DNA of 64,000 nucleotides from an uncultured Ectothiorhodospiraceae bacterium. Lineage in GTDB: Bacteria; Pseudomonadota; Gammaproteobacteria; UBA6429; Thiohalophilaceae. Position numbers and translations under genes: made by a program. Positions within the stretch are counted from its first letter, which is position 1. The number at the start of each line of letters is the position of its first letter. Below the pieces are notes generated by a model, which was not told where the DNA came from, ran no database searches, and saw only the letters and a list, made by a program, of their open reading frames with translations. This document shows positions 7,832-19,169 of the stretch, piece after piece. The stretch is taken from contig CAMYJG010000003.1 of NCBI GenBank assembly GCA_947258695.1, forward strand, positions 1 to 64,000, in the 5' to 3' direction.

Positions 7832-8395
7832 TTAGCCTTCTTTAATCAAACTTGGCCATGCCGCAATCATATAACTAACCATTGACCAGAGGGTTAAAGC
7901 GGCTGATATATACAGCAAAATATAACCAAATTGCAGTGGCGAAAACCAGCCAATATTGTGTTCATACAACATGAATCCTATCGCCCATAGCTGCCCCGCT
8001 GTCTTAAACTTTCCAACCAGGGAGACTTTGACCTTGGCGTTATCGCCAATATTTGCCATCCACTCACGCAGGGCTGATATGGTGATTTCACGGCCAATAA
8101 TAACCGCCGCAGGAATGGCAATCAGGGGGCCAGGATGGGCGCTAACAAGCAGTACCAGCGCAACACTCACGGTCAACTTATCAGCAACAGGGTCTAAAAA
8201 CGCACCAAAATCAGACTGTTGATTAAGTACCCGGGCCAGGTAACCATCAAACCAGTCAGTGACGCCTATTATAAAGAAGGTCGCAGCCAACACGACATTC
8301 TGGTATTGAAATTCTGGCCAGTAAAAAACCACCACCAGCACCGGTAATAGTGCGATACGAAACAAAGTCAGGATATTTGGGATATTAAAATTCAT
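7832..8395 (-). CDS. pgsA: CDP-diacylglycerol-glycerol-3-phosphate 3-phosphatidyltransferase
   Basis: PgsA makes phosphatidylglycerophosphate, the committed step to phosphatidylglycerol and cardiolipin, in the inner membrane. The CDP-alcohol phosphatidyltransferase motif DGYLARVLNQQSDFGAFLD plus PVADK gives the D-x2-DG-x2-AR-x8-G-x3-D-x3-D pattern (about residues 46-72). The N-terminus MNFNIPNILTLFRIALLP is the family start, and four to five hydrophobic segments follow. Length (187) is near E. coli PgsA (182). It follows uvrC by 20 bases and precedes tRNA-Gly, the classical gammaproteobacterial order. Confidence 0.95.
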   Translation of the reverse strand: MNFNIPNILTLFRIALLPVLVVVFYWPEFQYQNVVLAATFFIIGVTDWFDGYLARVLNQQSDFGAFLDPVADKLTVSVALVLLVSAHPGPLIAIPAAVIIGREITISALREWMANIGDNAKVKVSLVGKFKTAGQLWAIGFMLYEHNIGWFSPLQFGYILLYISAALTLWSMVSYMIAAWPSLIKEG

Positions 8396-8415
8396 TTATT
8401 TTTTCTAGTTATTGG

Positions 8416-10266
8416 TTAATCAGCATCCATATGAAACGTATCATATATTTTTTTAGCCAGTTGCTTACTGATGCCGGGTACCCTGGCAATGTCTTCAACA
8501 CCGGCTCGTGTCACTTCCTGCAATCCACCAAATTGTTTAAGCAATTGTTGCCGCCGCTTCGGTCCTAAACCAGCAATACCCTCTAAAACGGATGTGGTAC
8601 GTTTTTTAGCGCGGCGATTACGGTGTCCACTGATAGCAAACCGATGTGCTTCATCACGAATTTGCTGTGTCAGGTGTAAAGCTGGTGAATCAGCTGGCAG
8701 TATAATCTTGCGATCGGTAGCCGACAAGTAAAGTGTATCTAAATCCGGGTTTCTTCCCTCACCTTTAGTTACCCCTATCAGCATAACATCATTAATCTGC
8801 AACTCTTCCATGACCTCTCTTGCCTGGCTGACCTGGCCTTTCCCACCATCGATAAATAAAATATCAGGAAGTTTCATTTCCCCCTCTTTCAACCGTTTAT
8901 AGCGTCGCATTAATGCCTGTTTCATTGCAGCATAATCATCACCGGGGGTGATATCTTCAATATTAAAACGGCGATAATCTGTTTTTAACGGGCCTTTATC
9001 ATCAAACACCACGCAAGAAGCAACGGTTGCTTCCCCCATAGTATGACTGATATCAAAGCATTCCAAACGTGTTGGCATTTCATCAAGCTCCAACGCCGTT
9101 TGTAACGCTTCGTAGCGTTGTAACACGGTTGCATGACTATTTAAGCGACTCTGTAGTGCCTGCATAACATTCTGCATCGCCATTTCCAGCCAACGGGCAC
9201 GTTGTCCGCGAGGTTTAGCCTGAAGCTTGATACTTCGCCCACTTTGATCTTTTAGCACTTGTTCGATGACGTCTTTATGCTCGATTTCATGACTTAAAAT
9301 AATATCAGACGGGATTTCCCGTCCATGGCTTTGTGCGTCACCGAGATAATACTGTGTAATAAACGTGCTTAAAATTTCAGCCGGTTCCGAGTTTTTAGCA
9401 TTTTGTGGGAAAAAGGTTTTATTACCAAGGTTGCGGCCAGCGCGAATTGAAAAAAGTTGTACGCAAGCAATGCCATTTTGTAATGCCGTGGCGATGATGT
9501 CCTGGTTACCATCTTCACTGTCAATGTATTGTTTTTCCTGGATTCGCTGCAAGCTCGCTATTTGATCTCTAAAGTGTGCCGCTTTTTCAAAATTAAGATC
9601 TTTCGATGCCTGCTCCATTTTTTCAATTAGTTGCTGAATCACGATATTACTTTTACCCTGTAAAAACATGACAGCATGTTCAACGTCTTCAGCATATTCT
9701 TCTTTAGTAATCAGGCCGACACAAGGTGCTGTACATCGTTTAATCTGGTGTTGTAAGCAGGCACGAGAGCGATTGCTGTAAAAACTGTCCTCACATTGCC
9801 TGACCGGAAATATCTTTTGTAATAATGACAGAGTCTCACGAACAGCACCGGCGCTTGGGTAAGGGCCAAAGTAACGCCCTTTCCGTTTTTTCGCCCCTCG
9901 ATGAACACCTAAGCCTGGGAAATCATGCTTACTCGATAAATAAATGAAGGGATAACTTTTATCATCTCTGAATAAAACGTTATAACGAGGCTTAAGCGAC
10001 TTAATCAGGTTATTTTCTAGAATTAATGCTTCATTCTCGGTGTGTGTCACCGTGACTTCAATGTCCCGTATATGCGAAACCATGACACGCGTTTTTGGAC
10101 TACTGACATTTTTTAAAAAATAGCTTGAAACACGATTTTTTAATACTTTGGCTTTACCAACGTATATCACAACCCCTTTTTCATCGAGCATGCGATACAC
10201 GCCTGGTTTTTTAGGGATAGTTCTTAATGCGGTTTTTGCATCAAATTGATTACTGTTGGTTACCAT
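8416..10266 (-). CDS. uvrC: Excinuclease ABC subunit C
   Basis: UvrC makes both incisions in nucleotide excision repair with UvrAB. Domains in order: GIY-YIG nuclease (KKPGVYRMLDEKGVVIYVGK, about residues 19-40), a Cys-rich region with ACLQHQIKRCTAPCVG, a UVR helix pair (EQASKDLNFEKAAHFRDQI), the RNase H-like C-terminal nuclease (ECFDISHTMGEATVASCVVF ... DILFIDGGKGQ) and two helix-hairpin-helix motifs at the C-terminus (GIAGLGPKRRQQLLKQFG). At 616 residues it is full length. It lies between uvrY and pgsA as in E. coli. Confidence 0.97.
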   Translation of the reverse strand: MVTNSNQFDAKTALRTIPKKPGVYRMLDEKGVVIYVGKAKVLKNRVSSYFLKNVSSPKTRVMVSHIRDIEVTVTHTENEALILENNLIKSLKPRYNVLFRDDKSYPFIYLSSKHDFPGLGVHRGAKKRKGRYFGPYPSAGAVRETLSLLQKIFPVRQCEDSFYSNRSRACLQHQIKRCTAPCVGLITKEEYAEDVEHAVMFLQGKSNIVIQQLIEKMEQASKDLNFEKAAHFRDQIASLQRIQEKQYIDSEDGNQDIIATALQNGIACVQLFSIRAGRNLGNKTFFPQNAKNSEPAEILSTFITQYYLGDAQSHGREIPSDIILSHEIEHKDVIEQVLKDQSGRSIKLQAKPRGQRARWLEMAMQNVMQALQSRLNSHATVLQRYEALQTALELDEMPTRLECFDISHTMGEATVASCVVFDDKGPLKTDYRRFNIEDITPGDDYAAMKQALMRRYKRLKEGEMKLPDILFIDGGKGQVSQAREVMEELQINDVMLIGVTKGEGRNPDLDTLYLSATDRKIILPADSPALHLTQQIRDEAHRFAISGHRNRRAKKRTTSVLEGIAGLGPKRRQQLLKQFGGLQEVTRAGVEDIARVPGISKQLAKKIYDTFHMDAD

Positions 10267-10374
10267 ATAAGTTGATTTTACGTTTTTACAGAGTCACACA
10301 GCAATCCAACGCAAAGATCACTGGAATTGAAACCATAATTAACTTTAATAAAATATGGTAAGTTATTGATTATA

Positions 10375-11022
10375 TTAAGGAAGTGGGGATTCTTCAATAA
10401 AACCATGCTGCATGGCAAGCTTGGTGAGCTCAATATCATTTTGTACAGACAGCTTACCCAGCAAACGGTAACGGTAGGTACTCACCGTTTTTGGGCTTAG
10501 GGAAAGTTTTTCTGAAATATCTGAGACCTTTAAGCCCTTAATCATCAGACCCAGTACTTCCAGCTCACGTTTTGACAATGACTTGAAGGGTGAAGCGTCA
10601 CTCTGTCCCGTGTTTGAGAGCGCTAATTTTTGCGCGACTTCAGTACAAATATAATTTCGAGATGCCATTACCTCAGAGATGGCGTGTGAAATTTCGGCTA
10701 TCCCCGAGTCCTTGGTTAAATAGGCGTTGGCACCTGATTTTATTAACCGTTGGGGAAATAACTCATCACTATGCATACTAATGATAACGATTTTCAGCTC
10801 AGGGAAATCACGGCGTAAAATTTCTGTCGTTTTAATACCATTAAGACCTGGCATATTGATATCAAGAATTGCGACATCAGGAGCGTGTTCTTTAACGTTT
10901 AAAATAGCATCATTACCATTGTCTGCTTCTGCTACAACAGTAAAACCATCTACATCATCTAATAACCGTTTTAGACCCGTACGAACCAGACTATGATCAT
11001 CAGCTAGAATAATTTTTATCAT
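10375..11022 (-). CDS. uvrY: LuxR/FixJ-type response regulator of the GacA/UvrY family
   Basis: It has an N-terminal receiver (DDH acidic pair, phosphoacceptor in VAILDINMPG, Lys in LTKDSG) and a C-terminal LuxR helix-turn-helix (LSKRELEVLGLMIKG ... LSPKTVSTYRYRLLGKL). UvrY/GacA answers to BarA/GacS and drives Csr/Rsm regulatory RNAs. The ATG at 11022 gives MIKIILADDH, which matches the family start. A TTG at 11058 would add 12 residues and is less likely. The uvrY-uvrC-pgsA order supports the assignment. No partner kinase is in the window. Confidence 0.88.
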   Translation of the reverse strand: MIKIILADDHSLVRTGLKRLLDDVDGFTVVAEADNGNDAILNVKEHAPDVAILDINMPGLNGIKTTEILRRDFPELKIVIISMHSDELFPQRLIKSGANAYLTKDSGIAEISHAISEVMASRNYICTEVAQKLALSNTGQSDASPFKSLSKRELEVLGLMIKGLKVSDISEKLSLSPKTVSTYRYRLLGKLSVQNDIELTKLAMQHGFIEESPLP

Positions 11023-11059
11023 CTTATATAACGGGGGTGGTATATATTGTCTAAACAAT

Positions 11060-11374
11060 AACCTAAATCACCTGTTTTGGATAGGGCAAGTTTCCTTATT
11101 GTTCAATATATTATGCAACACAGTACGGCATAATTCGATTATGACTGCAAACAGATCTATCGATAAATCACTAAGTTGATGTAACAAGTATGAAGTTTGT
11201 AAAACGCGTATCTGTCTGTCACAGCACAACAAACAGATTGAAGGATAGGCGGAGAATTCAGGATTAGCCGGGGAACGCCTCTCGTCCTTCGGGCCAGCAT
11301 TTTACAAATACTCTTCTAGCCTGCTGCAGGGTGTTAATTTTCCGTGGATTCTCACCTTCCAAACAGGTAAGACG
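11060..11374. other. Gene-free stretch with regularly spaced GGA motifs (possible small RNA)
   Basis: The region between uvrY and the tRNA-Ser terminator has no supportable coding frame. On the plus strand it holds GGA at 11243, 11251, 11261, 11272 and 11346, the first four at 8-11 base spacing, and then the strong hairpin-T terminator at 11375-11402. That is the layout of a short CsrA/RsmA-binding RNA beside the gene for a UvrY/GacA regulator. I see no perfect Gac box and only a weak promoter-like TTGATG at 11174, so this is a candidate, not a call. Confidence 0.25.
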
Positions 11375-11402
11375 AAAAAACCAGCTGATAGCTGGTTTTT
11401 AT
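11375..11402. terminator. Bidirectional intrinsic terminator downstream of tRNA-Ser
   Basis: AAAAACCAGCT and AGCTGGTTTTT form a perfect 11-bp stem around the loop GAT. A-run and T-run flank it, so it can end tRNA-Ser transcription on the minus strand or any plus-strand RNA from 11060-11374. Confidence 0.85.
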
Positions 11403-11409
11403 AGTTTTA

Positions 11410-11498
<89 letters not shown>

Positions 11499-11685
11499 AA
11501 ATTTGCACAAATACAGGTTCTGCCCCATATCTGAGGGTGCGCAGCATACATCATGAAAACCTAATTTTCCAGTAATAATTAACCTTGAAATTCGAATCTA
11601 GTGCCTTGATATTATGAACTAATAGCGTATGCTTTGGTCTATTACATAAGTAAATTACTATACAATTATTACGAGGAATATCTTT

Positions 11686-12351
11686 ATGTTAGGAAATCAG
11701 TCAGTTGCGTCTCGCCCTATTGAGTCGGTATTGTCCACCAATAAGGTCATTCGTAGCACATATCAATTACTGTCTATGACACTCTTATTTAGTGCTTTTG
11801 CGGCCTACCTGAGTATCGCAATGCAGGCATCTCAAGGTATGGGCCTGGTTGCGACTATAGTGGGTATCGTCATGCTATGGTTTGTTTTACCACGCACGGC
11901 TAACTCTGCTGCAGGTATCCCTGTCATTTTTGCGATTACCGGCTTGCTCGGCTTTGGTGTCGGCCCAATGGTGGCATATTACCTTTCTGTAAATCCAAGT
12001 ATCGTTATGACTGCATTAGGTGGTACTGGCGTTATCTTCCTGGGTTTATCAGGTTATGCACTTACCACACGTAAAGACTTTAGCTTCATGGGTGGTTTTT
12101 TAATGGTTGGCCTGCTTGTTATCGTCGGTGCGGCATTACTCAACATTTTCATGGGCATCCCAGCGTTGTCTCTGACAATTAGTGCAGCTGTTATTATGAT
12201 TATGAGTGGCTTCATTTTGTATGAAACTTCATCCATCATTCACGGTGGTGAAACAAACTACATTATGGCTACAGCAAGCTTATTCTTGTCTATCCTGAAT
12301 ATCTTCACTTCATTATTGCATTTACTGGGTGCTTTAGGCGGTGATGATTAA
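11686..12351 (+). CDS. yccA: Bax inhibitor-1/YccA family membrane protein
   Basis: A 221-residue inner-membrane protein with seven hydrophobic segments from about residue 25 onward, the Bax-inhibitor-1 (TMBIM) fold. E. coli YccA binds and modulates the FtsH/HflKC protease. Family features include MTLLFSAFAAYLSI in the first helix and SGFILYETSSIIHGGETNYI in the sixth-seventh helix region, with the acidic residues that form the pH/Ca2+ latch in relatives. A GAGGAA ribosome site lies 8 bases before the ATG. It is followed by a strong terminator. Its closeness to tRNA-Ser(TGA) matches the E. coli order. Confidence 0.9.
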   Translation: MLGNQSVASRPIESVLSTNKVIRSTYQLLSMTLLFSAFAAYLSIAMQASQGMGLVATIVGIVMLWFVLPRTANSAAGIPVIFAITGLLGFGVGPMVAYYLSVNPSIVMTALGGTGVIFLGLSGYALTTRKDFSFMGGFLMVGLLVIVGAALLNIFMGIPALSLTISAAVIMIMSGFILYETSSIIHGGETNYIMATASLFLSILNIFTSLLHLLGALGGDD

Positions 12352-12375
12352 TTCATTAGTCATTGATTAATCAAA

Positions 12376-12408
12376 GACCCGCTTAAATTTTAAGCGGGTT
12401 TTTTTTTA
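12376..12408 (+). terminator. Intrinsic terminator after yccA
   Basis: ACCCGCTTAAA pairs with TTTAAGCGGGT with almost no loop, followed by a run of ten T. It lies 25 bases after the yccA stop. Confidence 0.88.
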
Positions 12409-12434
12409 CTAATTACTTAACTTGGAGTTATAGA

Positions 12435-12620
12435 ATGGATTGGTTAAAGATTGGATCTGCGGCGTTACTGATCGGTATGCTTGTGATGATCTGGCCGCGA
12501 ATGCGTCATGCAATGAAACACACACCTAAAGGCACATCGGAAGACTGGAAAAGCTTTCTTATTCCTTTAATTGCAGTCGTGGGTTTTGTGGCTTTTTTAA
12601 TTATGATGGTCAGGGGCTAA
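12435..12620 (+). CDS. Small two-helix membrane protein
   Basis: A 61-residue protein with a hydrophobic segment at about residues 5-20 and another at about 43-59, joined by a positively charged loop (RMRHAMKHTPKGTSEDWK). A GGAG ribosome site lies 9 bases before the ATG. Small proteins of this shape occur near yccA/serS in related gammaproteobacteria as far as I recall, but I know no function. It is separated from yccA by a terminator, so it needs its own promoter. Confidence 0.65.
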   Translation: MDWLKIGSAALLIGMLVMIWPRMRHAMKHTPKGTSEDWKSFLIPLIAVVGFVAFLIMMVRG

Positions 12621-12631
12621 ATTAAAAAAAC

Positions 12632-12727
12632 TGTGCTTGCGAGTTGAGCAAAGTAAAGCGTAGCAACCTCATAATCATTCCTCTTTACGATGAGATTGCT
12701 TCAGTCACTTTGTTCCATCGCAATGAC
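12632..12727. repeat. Palindromic intergenic repeat element
   Basis: Imperfect inverted repeat: left arm 12637-12672 (TTGCGA ... AGCAACCTCAT) and right arm 12690-12724 (ATGAGATTGCT ... TCGCAA) around a 17-base centre. The sequence resembles widespread 'GTCATTGCGA...GAAGCAATCTC' intergenic palindromes. It lies between convergent genes and would form a long hairpin at the 3' end of the serS transcript. Confidence 0.7.
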
Positions 12728-12728
12728 G

Positions 12729-14027
<1,299 letters not shown>

Positions 14028-14032
14028 TTAAA

Positions 14033-14344
14033 TTAATTTGATTCGTTGATTTCAGCAGACCATTTTAGCATGTGGCCCGTTTTTATTTGATCACCCATAT
14101 GCTCAATAATGCTATTTATTATTTCTTCGCTATCAAAAAACTCGACCACGATAGGTAAATTTAAAGAGAGATCGACAATATCTGCACCATGAATGACGCC
14201 CGATTCACCGTAGCCGGAAATACCACGGAATACCGTTAAGCCGCGTAGTTTTTCCCAGTCACGTAAGCGTTTCATCAGGTTCTTTAATTGAGTTTCCCCT
14301 TCTGAGAGATAAATTCGTACTACTGTCACTTTTTGCATTTTCAT
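14033..14344 (-). CDS. DUF190 family protein
   Basis: A 103-residue protein starting MKMQKVTVVRIYLSEGE, with the DUF190 pattern GLTVFRGISGYGESG and LPIVVEFFDSEE. DUF190 proteins have a PII-like ferredoxin fold and often accompany crcB, suggesting a regulatory or helper role in fluoride export. The longer frame beginning at 14389 reads inside crcB. The ATG at 14344 overlaps the crcB stop in an ATGA arrangement, which indicates translational coupling and fixes the start. Confidence 0.85.
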   Translation of the reverse strand: MKMQKVTVVRIYLSEGETQLKNLMKRLRDWEKLRGLTVFRGISGYGESGVIHGADIVDLSLNLPIVVEFFDSEEIINSIIEHMGDQIKTGHMLKWSAEINESN

Positions 14345-14715
14345 AATTGTCGTCCTGCAATAACACCCAGCCAGGTTGCAGCCAGGCATAGAAATAAATT
14401 AAAAAACATATTGAAAAACGCTTTTGTCATGTCACCCGCCTGAATCAGGTTAAACGTTTCCATTGAAAAAGTTGAAAACGTGGTAAAGGCTCCAAGAAAG
14501 CCAATCACAATAATAGGACGCCAAAATTCAGCCAGTAATAAACGTTCAAGTAATAGAATTGAGATAAAGCCCATTAACAGCGAACCCAACACATTAACGG
14601 CTAACGTTCCATAGGGAAAGTCTGAACCGAGAAAATGGTGTACGCTACTTGATGTGAGATAACGCATTATTGCACCAAGTGCACCGCCTATCGCTATGGC
14701 AAAGATACTGTTCAT
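14341..14715 (-). CDS. crcB: Fluoride efflux channel CrcB/Fluc
   Basis: A 124-residue protein with four hydrophobic helices. Family motifs are GGALGAIMRYL near the N-terminus, GTLAVNVLGSLLMGF in helix 2 (the polar Asn track) and GFLGAFTTFSTFSMET with the phenylalanine box in helix 3. Fluc channels are dual-topology dimers in the inner membrane. There are only 9 bases between rarA and crcB, so no fluoride riboswitch can lie immediately upstream; it is read as part of the rarA transcript and coupled to the DUF190 gene. Confidence 0.93.
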   Translation of the reverse strand: MNSIFAIAIGGALGAIMRYLTSSSVHHFLGSDFPYGTLAVNVLGSLLMGFISILLLERLLLAEFWRPIIVIGFLGAFTTFSTFSMETFNLIQAGDMTKAFFNMFFNLFLCLAATWLGVIAGRQL

Positions 14716-14724
14716 ACCGGTAGT

Positions 14725-16056
14725 TTACCCTTTCTTCCCTGCTTTATGATCTAAATCACGCAAGTAAGCGAGTTTTTCTTTAATTTTTATCTCAAGCCCG
14801 CGCTCTACTGGTTGATAGTAGTTTTGCTCTGGCATGCTATCGGGGAAGTAAGATTCTCCGGCAGCATAGGCTTCAGGTTCATCGTGAGCATAGCGATATT
14901 CTTTTCCATAACCTAACTCTTTCATTAGTTTGGTCGGTGCATTTCGTAAATGAACAGGAACTTCAGCTGAAGCATATTGCTTAACGTCTGCCTTAGCCTG
15001 GTTGTAGGCATTGTAAACCGCATTACTTTTAGCCGCACTAGCGAGGTAAAGTACCGCCTGGGCAAGAGCCAATTCACCTTCCGGACTGCCTAACCGTTCA
15101 AGCACATCCCAGGCTTGCATGGCTAAGGTTAAAGCGCGCGGGTCAGCATTGCCAATATCTTCACTTGCCATGCGTACAACCCGACGGGCAACATAAAGCG
15201 GATCACAGCCCCCGTCCAACATTCTTACTAGCCAATATAATGCGGCATCTGGCGCTGAACCCCTGACTGATTTATGTAAGGCCGATATTTGGTCATAAAA
15301 CGCTTCACCATGATTATCAAAGCGCCGTACATTTTCAGCTGATATGTTGCTGATGGTGTTCTTATCAATAATATTGTTGTCTGTTAAATCACTGGCAATC
15401 TCCAGTAAATTTAATGCTCGACGCGCATCACCATCAGCAACTTGCCCAAGTAATCGTAAGCTTTCATCGTCGATAGAAAGGTTCTTATTACCTAAACCAT
15501 TTTCCTTATCAGCTAAAGCACGTTTTAATATTTGAGTTATATCTTCTTCTGATATCGACTTTAAAACATAAACTCTCGCCCTGGAAAGTAATGCATTATT
15601 TAATTCGAAAGATGGATTTTCAGTAGTGGCACCGATAAAGGTGATTGTGCCATCTTCAACAAACGGTAAAAATGCATCCTGTTGAGATTTATTAAAACGA
15701 TGTACTTCGTCAACAAATAAAATACTGGGCTTTCCTTGTTGTTGATATAGCTGAGCCCGGTTTACTGCCTCACGAATATCCTTTACTCCGGACAACACGG
15801 CTGACAAACTGATAAATTCAGCATCACAGTAATTTGCAATCATTCTTGATAACGTTGTTTTACCGGTGCCCGGTGGGCCCCACAAGATCAAAGAATGCAG
15901 CTTGTTGTTTTCAATGGCTTGTCTCAGCGGTTTTTCATCACCAAGTAGATGTTCCTGGCCTACAATGTCGTCTATTTTTTGTGGACGCATACGATCCGCA
16001 AGTGGTTGCCATTCACTGCTATCTGTTGAAGAAAAAAGATTTTGTTCCTGAGTCAT
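14725..16056 (-). CDS. rarA: Replication-associated recombination protein A (AAA+ ATPase)
   Basis: RarA/MgsA acts at stalled replication forks. The sequence has a clamp-loader-type AAA+ core with Walker [17 protein letters not shown] (about residues 58-73), Walker [17 protein letters not shown] and sensor 1 [13 protein letters not shown]. The C-terminal MgsA tetramerisation region follows ([17 protein letters not shown]..., NAYNQAK). At 443 residues it matches E. coli (447). Its place between lolA and serS is conserved. Confidence 0.95.
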   Translation of the reverse strand: MTQEQNLFSSTDSSEWQPLADRMRPQKIDDIVGQEHLLGDEKPLRQAIENNKLHSLILWGPPGTGKTTLSRMIANYCDAEFISLSAVLSGVKDIREAVNRAQLYQQQGKPSILFVDEVHRFNKSQQDAFLPFVEDGTITFIGATTENPSFELNNALLSRARVYVLKSISEEDITQILKRALADKENGLGNKNLSIDDESLRLLGQVADGDARRALNLLEIASDLTDNNIIDKNTISNISAENVRRFDNHGEAFYDQISALHKSVRGSAPDAALYWLVRMLDGGCDPLYVARRVVRMASEDIGNADPRALTLAMQAWDVLERLGSPEGELALAQAVLYLASAAKSNAVYNAYNQAKADVKQYASAEVPVHLRNAPTKLMKELGYGKEYRYAHDEPEAYAAGESYFPDSMPEQNYYQPVERGLEIKIKEKLAYLRDLDHKAGKKG

Positions 16057-16078
16057 CAGAAAAGCTCGCTAGCGGAAA

Positions 16079-16693
16079 TTACTGCCCGATTACATCAACA
16101 CCTTTTGGTGGTGTGAATTTAAACCGGTTATTTTCTATTACCGGATTTTTTATTATCTTGTTAAATTCCAGGCGTGTTGTTTGTCCAAAATTATCACGCA
16201 TTTCCATTGCTTTAAGATTATTATTTTTAAAGGCCAGGCTAACCGATTCAAAATTATTACTCTCTTTCTTCGGTGTTAACTCAAACCATAACCAACCATC
16301 ACTCACACCTGTGTTTTCAATATGATAAGCCTGGGTTAGATGCCTGGGATTACCTAGCAGCATAGCCGGGGTATTTATTAATAAGTTGCCCTGTGGTTTT
16401 ACCACCACTTGCTCCAGGTCTTCATCATAACTCCAGAGTTTTTTACCATCAGCAACATAAATCAGTTTATACGGATTTGTGTACTCAAGGTAAAAGTTAT
16501 TCGGACTCTTTACTATAATTATGCCGGTGCTTTTTTGTTTACTAATATTATTTTGCGTAAATACCGATTGGGTAAATGTGGCTTCCAGGGTGTGTAACTT
16601 ATTCAAGTACTGCGTTAATACACTTGAGTTAGCATTAAAGCTAACTGCAAACAAAAAACATAAATAACAAAGTTTTCTCATTTTTAATTTCAT
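16079..16693 (-). CDS. lolA: Outer-membrane lipoprotein carrier protein LolA
   Basis: LolA ferries lipoproteins across the periplasm from LolCDE to LolB. The ATG at 16693 gives MKLKMRKLCYLCFLFAVSFN, a Sec signal peptide; the longer frame upstream lies inside ftsK and is not used. The mature part has the LolA features LEATFTQSVFTQ, GIIIVKSPNNFYLEYTNPYK and the C-terminal RLEFNKIIKNP. Length 204 (E. coli 203 with signal). It follows ftsK by 10 bases. Confidence 0.93.
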   Translation of the reverse strand: MKLKMRKLCYLCFLFAVSFNANSSVLTQYLNKLHTLEATFTQSVFTQNNISKQKSTGIIIVKSPNNFYLEYTNPYKLIYVADGKKLWSYDEDLEQVVVKPQGNLLINTPAMLLGNPRHLTQAYHIENTGVSDGWLWFELTPKKESNNFESVSLAFKNNNLKAMEMRDNFGQTTRLEFNKIIKNPVIENNRFKFTPPKGVDVIGQ

Positions 16694-16703
16694 TTTCACT
16701 TTA

Positions 16704-19001
16704 TCAATCTTTTGGTGGCGGTGGAGCAAGAACTTCTCTGCTGCCATTTGATTCTGCCGGCCCTACTATTCCTGCCAGCTCCATCGCCTCTACCATTCTT
16801 GCCGCACGGTTGTAACCAATTTTTAAGCGGCGTTGTACGCCCGATATAGAAGCTTTTCTTGTTTCTGTCACTATGCGTACGGCATCATCAAATAATTCAT
16901 CACCTTCATCATCGTCATTGTAGCCTGGCATCGAATCATTATTCTTAGGACCTGTGGTGACTTCTTCAATGTATTGAGGTTTACCACTTTTCTTTAAACT
17001 TTCTACCACGTTATTGACTTCATGATCATCAACGAATGCGCCATGGATACGGTTCGGTATCGCTGTACCGGGTGGCAGGTACAACATATCACCATGACCT
17101 AACAACTGTTCTGCACCCATCTGGTCTAAAATGGTTCGTGAATCAACACGTGATGAAACCTGGAACGCTATCCTTGTAGGAATATTTGACTTAATTAACC
17201 CGGTCAATACATCAACCGAGGGTCGTTGTGTCGCGAGAACCAGGTGAATTCCTGAAGCACGTGCTTTTTGCGCTAATCGTGCAATCAACTCTTCAACTTT
17301 TTTCCCGACCACCATCATCATGTCGGCTAACTCATCCACTACGACAACAATATAGGGTAAAGGTTGCAAGTCACCGGCAGGAAGTTCTGAGTCTGCAGGA
17401 TGAAAAGGATCCTTGATCGGATTTTTTGCTTTAATCGCATCATTCACTTTTTTATTAAAGCCGGTAATATTTCTGACTTTTAAATTAGCCATCAATTTAT
17501 AACGCGTATCCATTTCAGCAACACACCAACGAAGTGCATTTGCCGCTTCTTTCATATCGATGACAACAGGAGCAAGCAAATGTGGAATGCCATCATAAAT
17601 GGAAAGCTCCAGCATTTTAGGATCAATCATGATCATGCGCACTTCACTCGGCGTCGAGTTATAAAGCAAACTCAAGACCATCGCATTCAAAGCTACCGAC
17701 TTACCCGCACCGGTGGTACCTGCCACCAGTAAGTGTGGCATTTTTGCTAAATCAGCAACACAAGGTATACCGCTGATATCTTTTCCTAGAGCAAGGGTTA
17801 ATGGTGATTTAGAATCCGCAAACGCTTTAGAGCTGATAATTTCACTCAAGCGAACAGTTTCACGATGTTCGTTTGGTATCTCTAAACCAATGGTTGTTTT
17901 ACCGGGAATGACTTCAACGATACGAACACTGATTGCCGATAAAGAACGGGCAAGATCTTTTGCCAGGTTTGATATTTGATTTACCTTTGTGCCAGCCGCC
18001 GGTTGTAATTCAAACCGGGTAATAACAGGACCAGGATGCACAGCTTCAACCTGAGCATCGATGCCAAAATCCTGTAACTTCATTTCTACTTGTTGAGAAA
18101 TCGCCTTGAGCGCTTCTTCAGACAATATGTGTTGACTCGGCGTCGCACCGTCAAGCAATGAGATCGAAGGCAGCGAACCATCTGAATCAGCAACAAATAA
18201 TGATGCCTGTTTTTCCTTTTGCACACGCTGACTTTGTTGAACCGGTTTTGGTTGGGATTGAATAACCGGTGCTTTACGTTTTTTGATTTCCTGGCGTTGT
18301 GCTGTCACTTTAAATTGCTGATCACGTTTCTTTTTCATTTGATATGTTTTGTACATATCATGTAAACGTAAAAAGAGCTGCTTAACCACGTTTAAAGCAT
18401 TAAGTGTGTAAGAGCCCGTGGTGTCCATTAACCAAAGCCATGACAAATGTGTAAACAGGGTGACACCGGCAAAAAATATGGCGAGTAATAGTAAAGTTGC
18501 CCCTATGATATTGAAGCCCTGTTCCATTTTTTCGCCAAGAATTTGTCCCAAGATGCCACCTGCATTCTGCGGTAACGGGCTTACCACGGCAGCGTCATGC
18601 ATACTGGCTAAAGCACACCCCGCAAATAAAGTCAGGATAAATCCCACTGCACGCAAGGCAAATCCTCGCTTATCAAAGGCATGTTCCTTTTGTCTGTCCC
18701 GGTAAATCAGTAGGCCTGAATACGCCACCATGATCGGAAATAGGTAAGCCAGGTAACCAAACCCCAAGAAAAAAAGATCTGAAAAATAGGCGCCAAATGG
18801 CCCTCCCAGATTTGCAATTTCTACTTGACCGGCATTACCACTAAATGTCCAACCAGGATCTGACTTCGTGAAAGATGCCAGTGACAGAAATAAATACAAA
18901 GCGGTAAAACCAAAGATAAATAACGCGCCCTCTTTCACGCCACGGGTGATGTGGCTTGCAAGTGGTTTTTTATCGCTTGATGTTTGTTTAGCTTGTGCCA
19001 A
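16704..19001 (-). CDS. ftsK: DNA translocase FtsK
   Basis: FtsK pumps chromosome ends through the septum and activates XerCD at dif. Four to five membrane helices occupy residues about 25-190, followed by a short linker (about 200-290, QKKRDQQ...QKEKQASLF) and the RecA-like motor with Walker [17 protein letters not shown] and Walker [14 protein letters not shown]. The C-terminal gamma winged helix reads [20 protein letters not shown]. At 765 residues it belongs to the short-linker form, unlike the 1329-residue E. coli protein. It is followed by lolA and rarA as in enterics. Confidence 0.97.
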   Translation of the reverse strand: MAQAKQTSSDKKPLASHITRGVKEGALFIFGFTALYLFLSLASFTKSDPGWTFSGNAGQVEIANLGGPFGAYFSDLFFLGFGYLAYLFPIMVAYSGLLIYRDRQKEHAFDKRGFALRAVGFILTLFAGCALASMHDAAVVSPLPQNAGGILGQILGEKMEQGFNIIGATLLLLAIFFAGVTLFTHLSWLWLMDTTGSYTLNALNVVKQLFLRLHDMYKTYQMKKKRDQQFKVTAQRQEIKKRKAPVIQSQPKPVQQSQRVQKEKQASLFVADSDGSLPSISLLDGATPSQHILSEEALKAISQQVEMKLQDFGIDAQVEAVHPGPVITRFELQPAAGTKVNQISNLAKDLARSLSAISVRIVEVIPGKTTIGLEIPNEHRETVRLSEIISSKAFADSKSPLTLALGKDISGIPCVADLAKMPHLLVAGTTGAGKSVALNAMVLSLLYNSTPSEVRMIMIDPKMLELSIYDGIPHLLAPVVIDMKEAANALRWCVAEMDTRYKLMANLKVRNITGFNKKVNDAIKAKNPIKDPFHPADSELPAGDLQPLPYIVVVVDELADMMMVVGKKVEELIARLAQKARASGIHLVLATQRPSVDVLTGLIKSNIPTRIAFQVSSRVDSRTILDQMGAEQLLGHGDMLYLPPGTAIPNRIHGAFVDDHEVNNVVESLKKSGKPQYIEEVTTGPKNNDSMPGYNDDDEGDELFDDAVRIVTETRKASISGVQRRLKIGYNRAARMVEAMELAGIVGPAESNGSREVLAPPPPKD

Positions 19002-19169
19002 TTTATGAGTTCTTTATGATTATTTAGTTAATATTAATTATAGAATAATAACATAAGTTATTAATATTATTAGAATATTTACTATTTAATTGCTACTTTT
19101 CTCAGAAATAGTCTTTGTACAACTATATTACCGAAAAAGTCGAGAAAATGTGTCGATCCAGCCGGCTTT

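Noticed and set aside
14341-14715. Fluoride riboswitch for crcB
   Set aside because: Only 9 bases separate rarA from crcB, so there is no room for one directly upstream.
16694-16747. N-terminal extension of LolA from 16747
   Set aside because: It lies inside ftsK, lacks a signal peptide and would hide the real one beginning at 16693.
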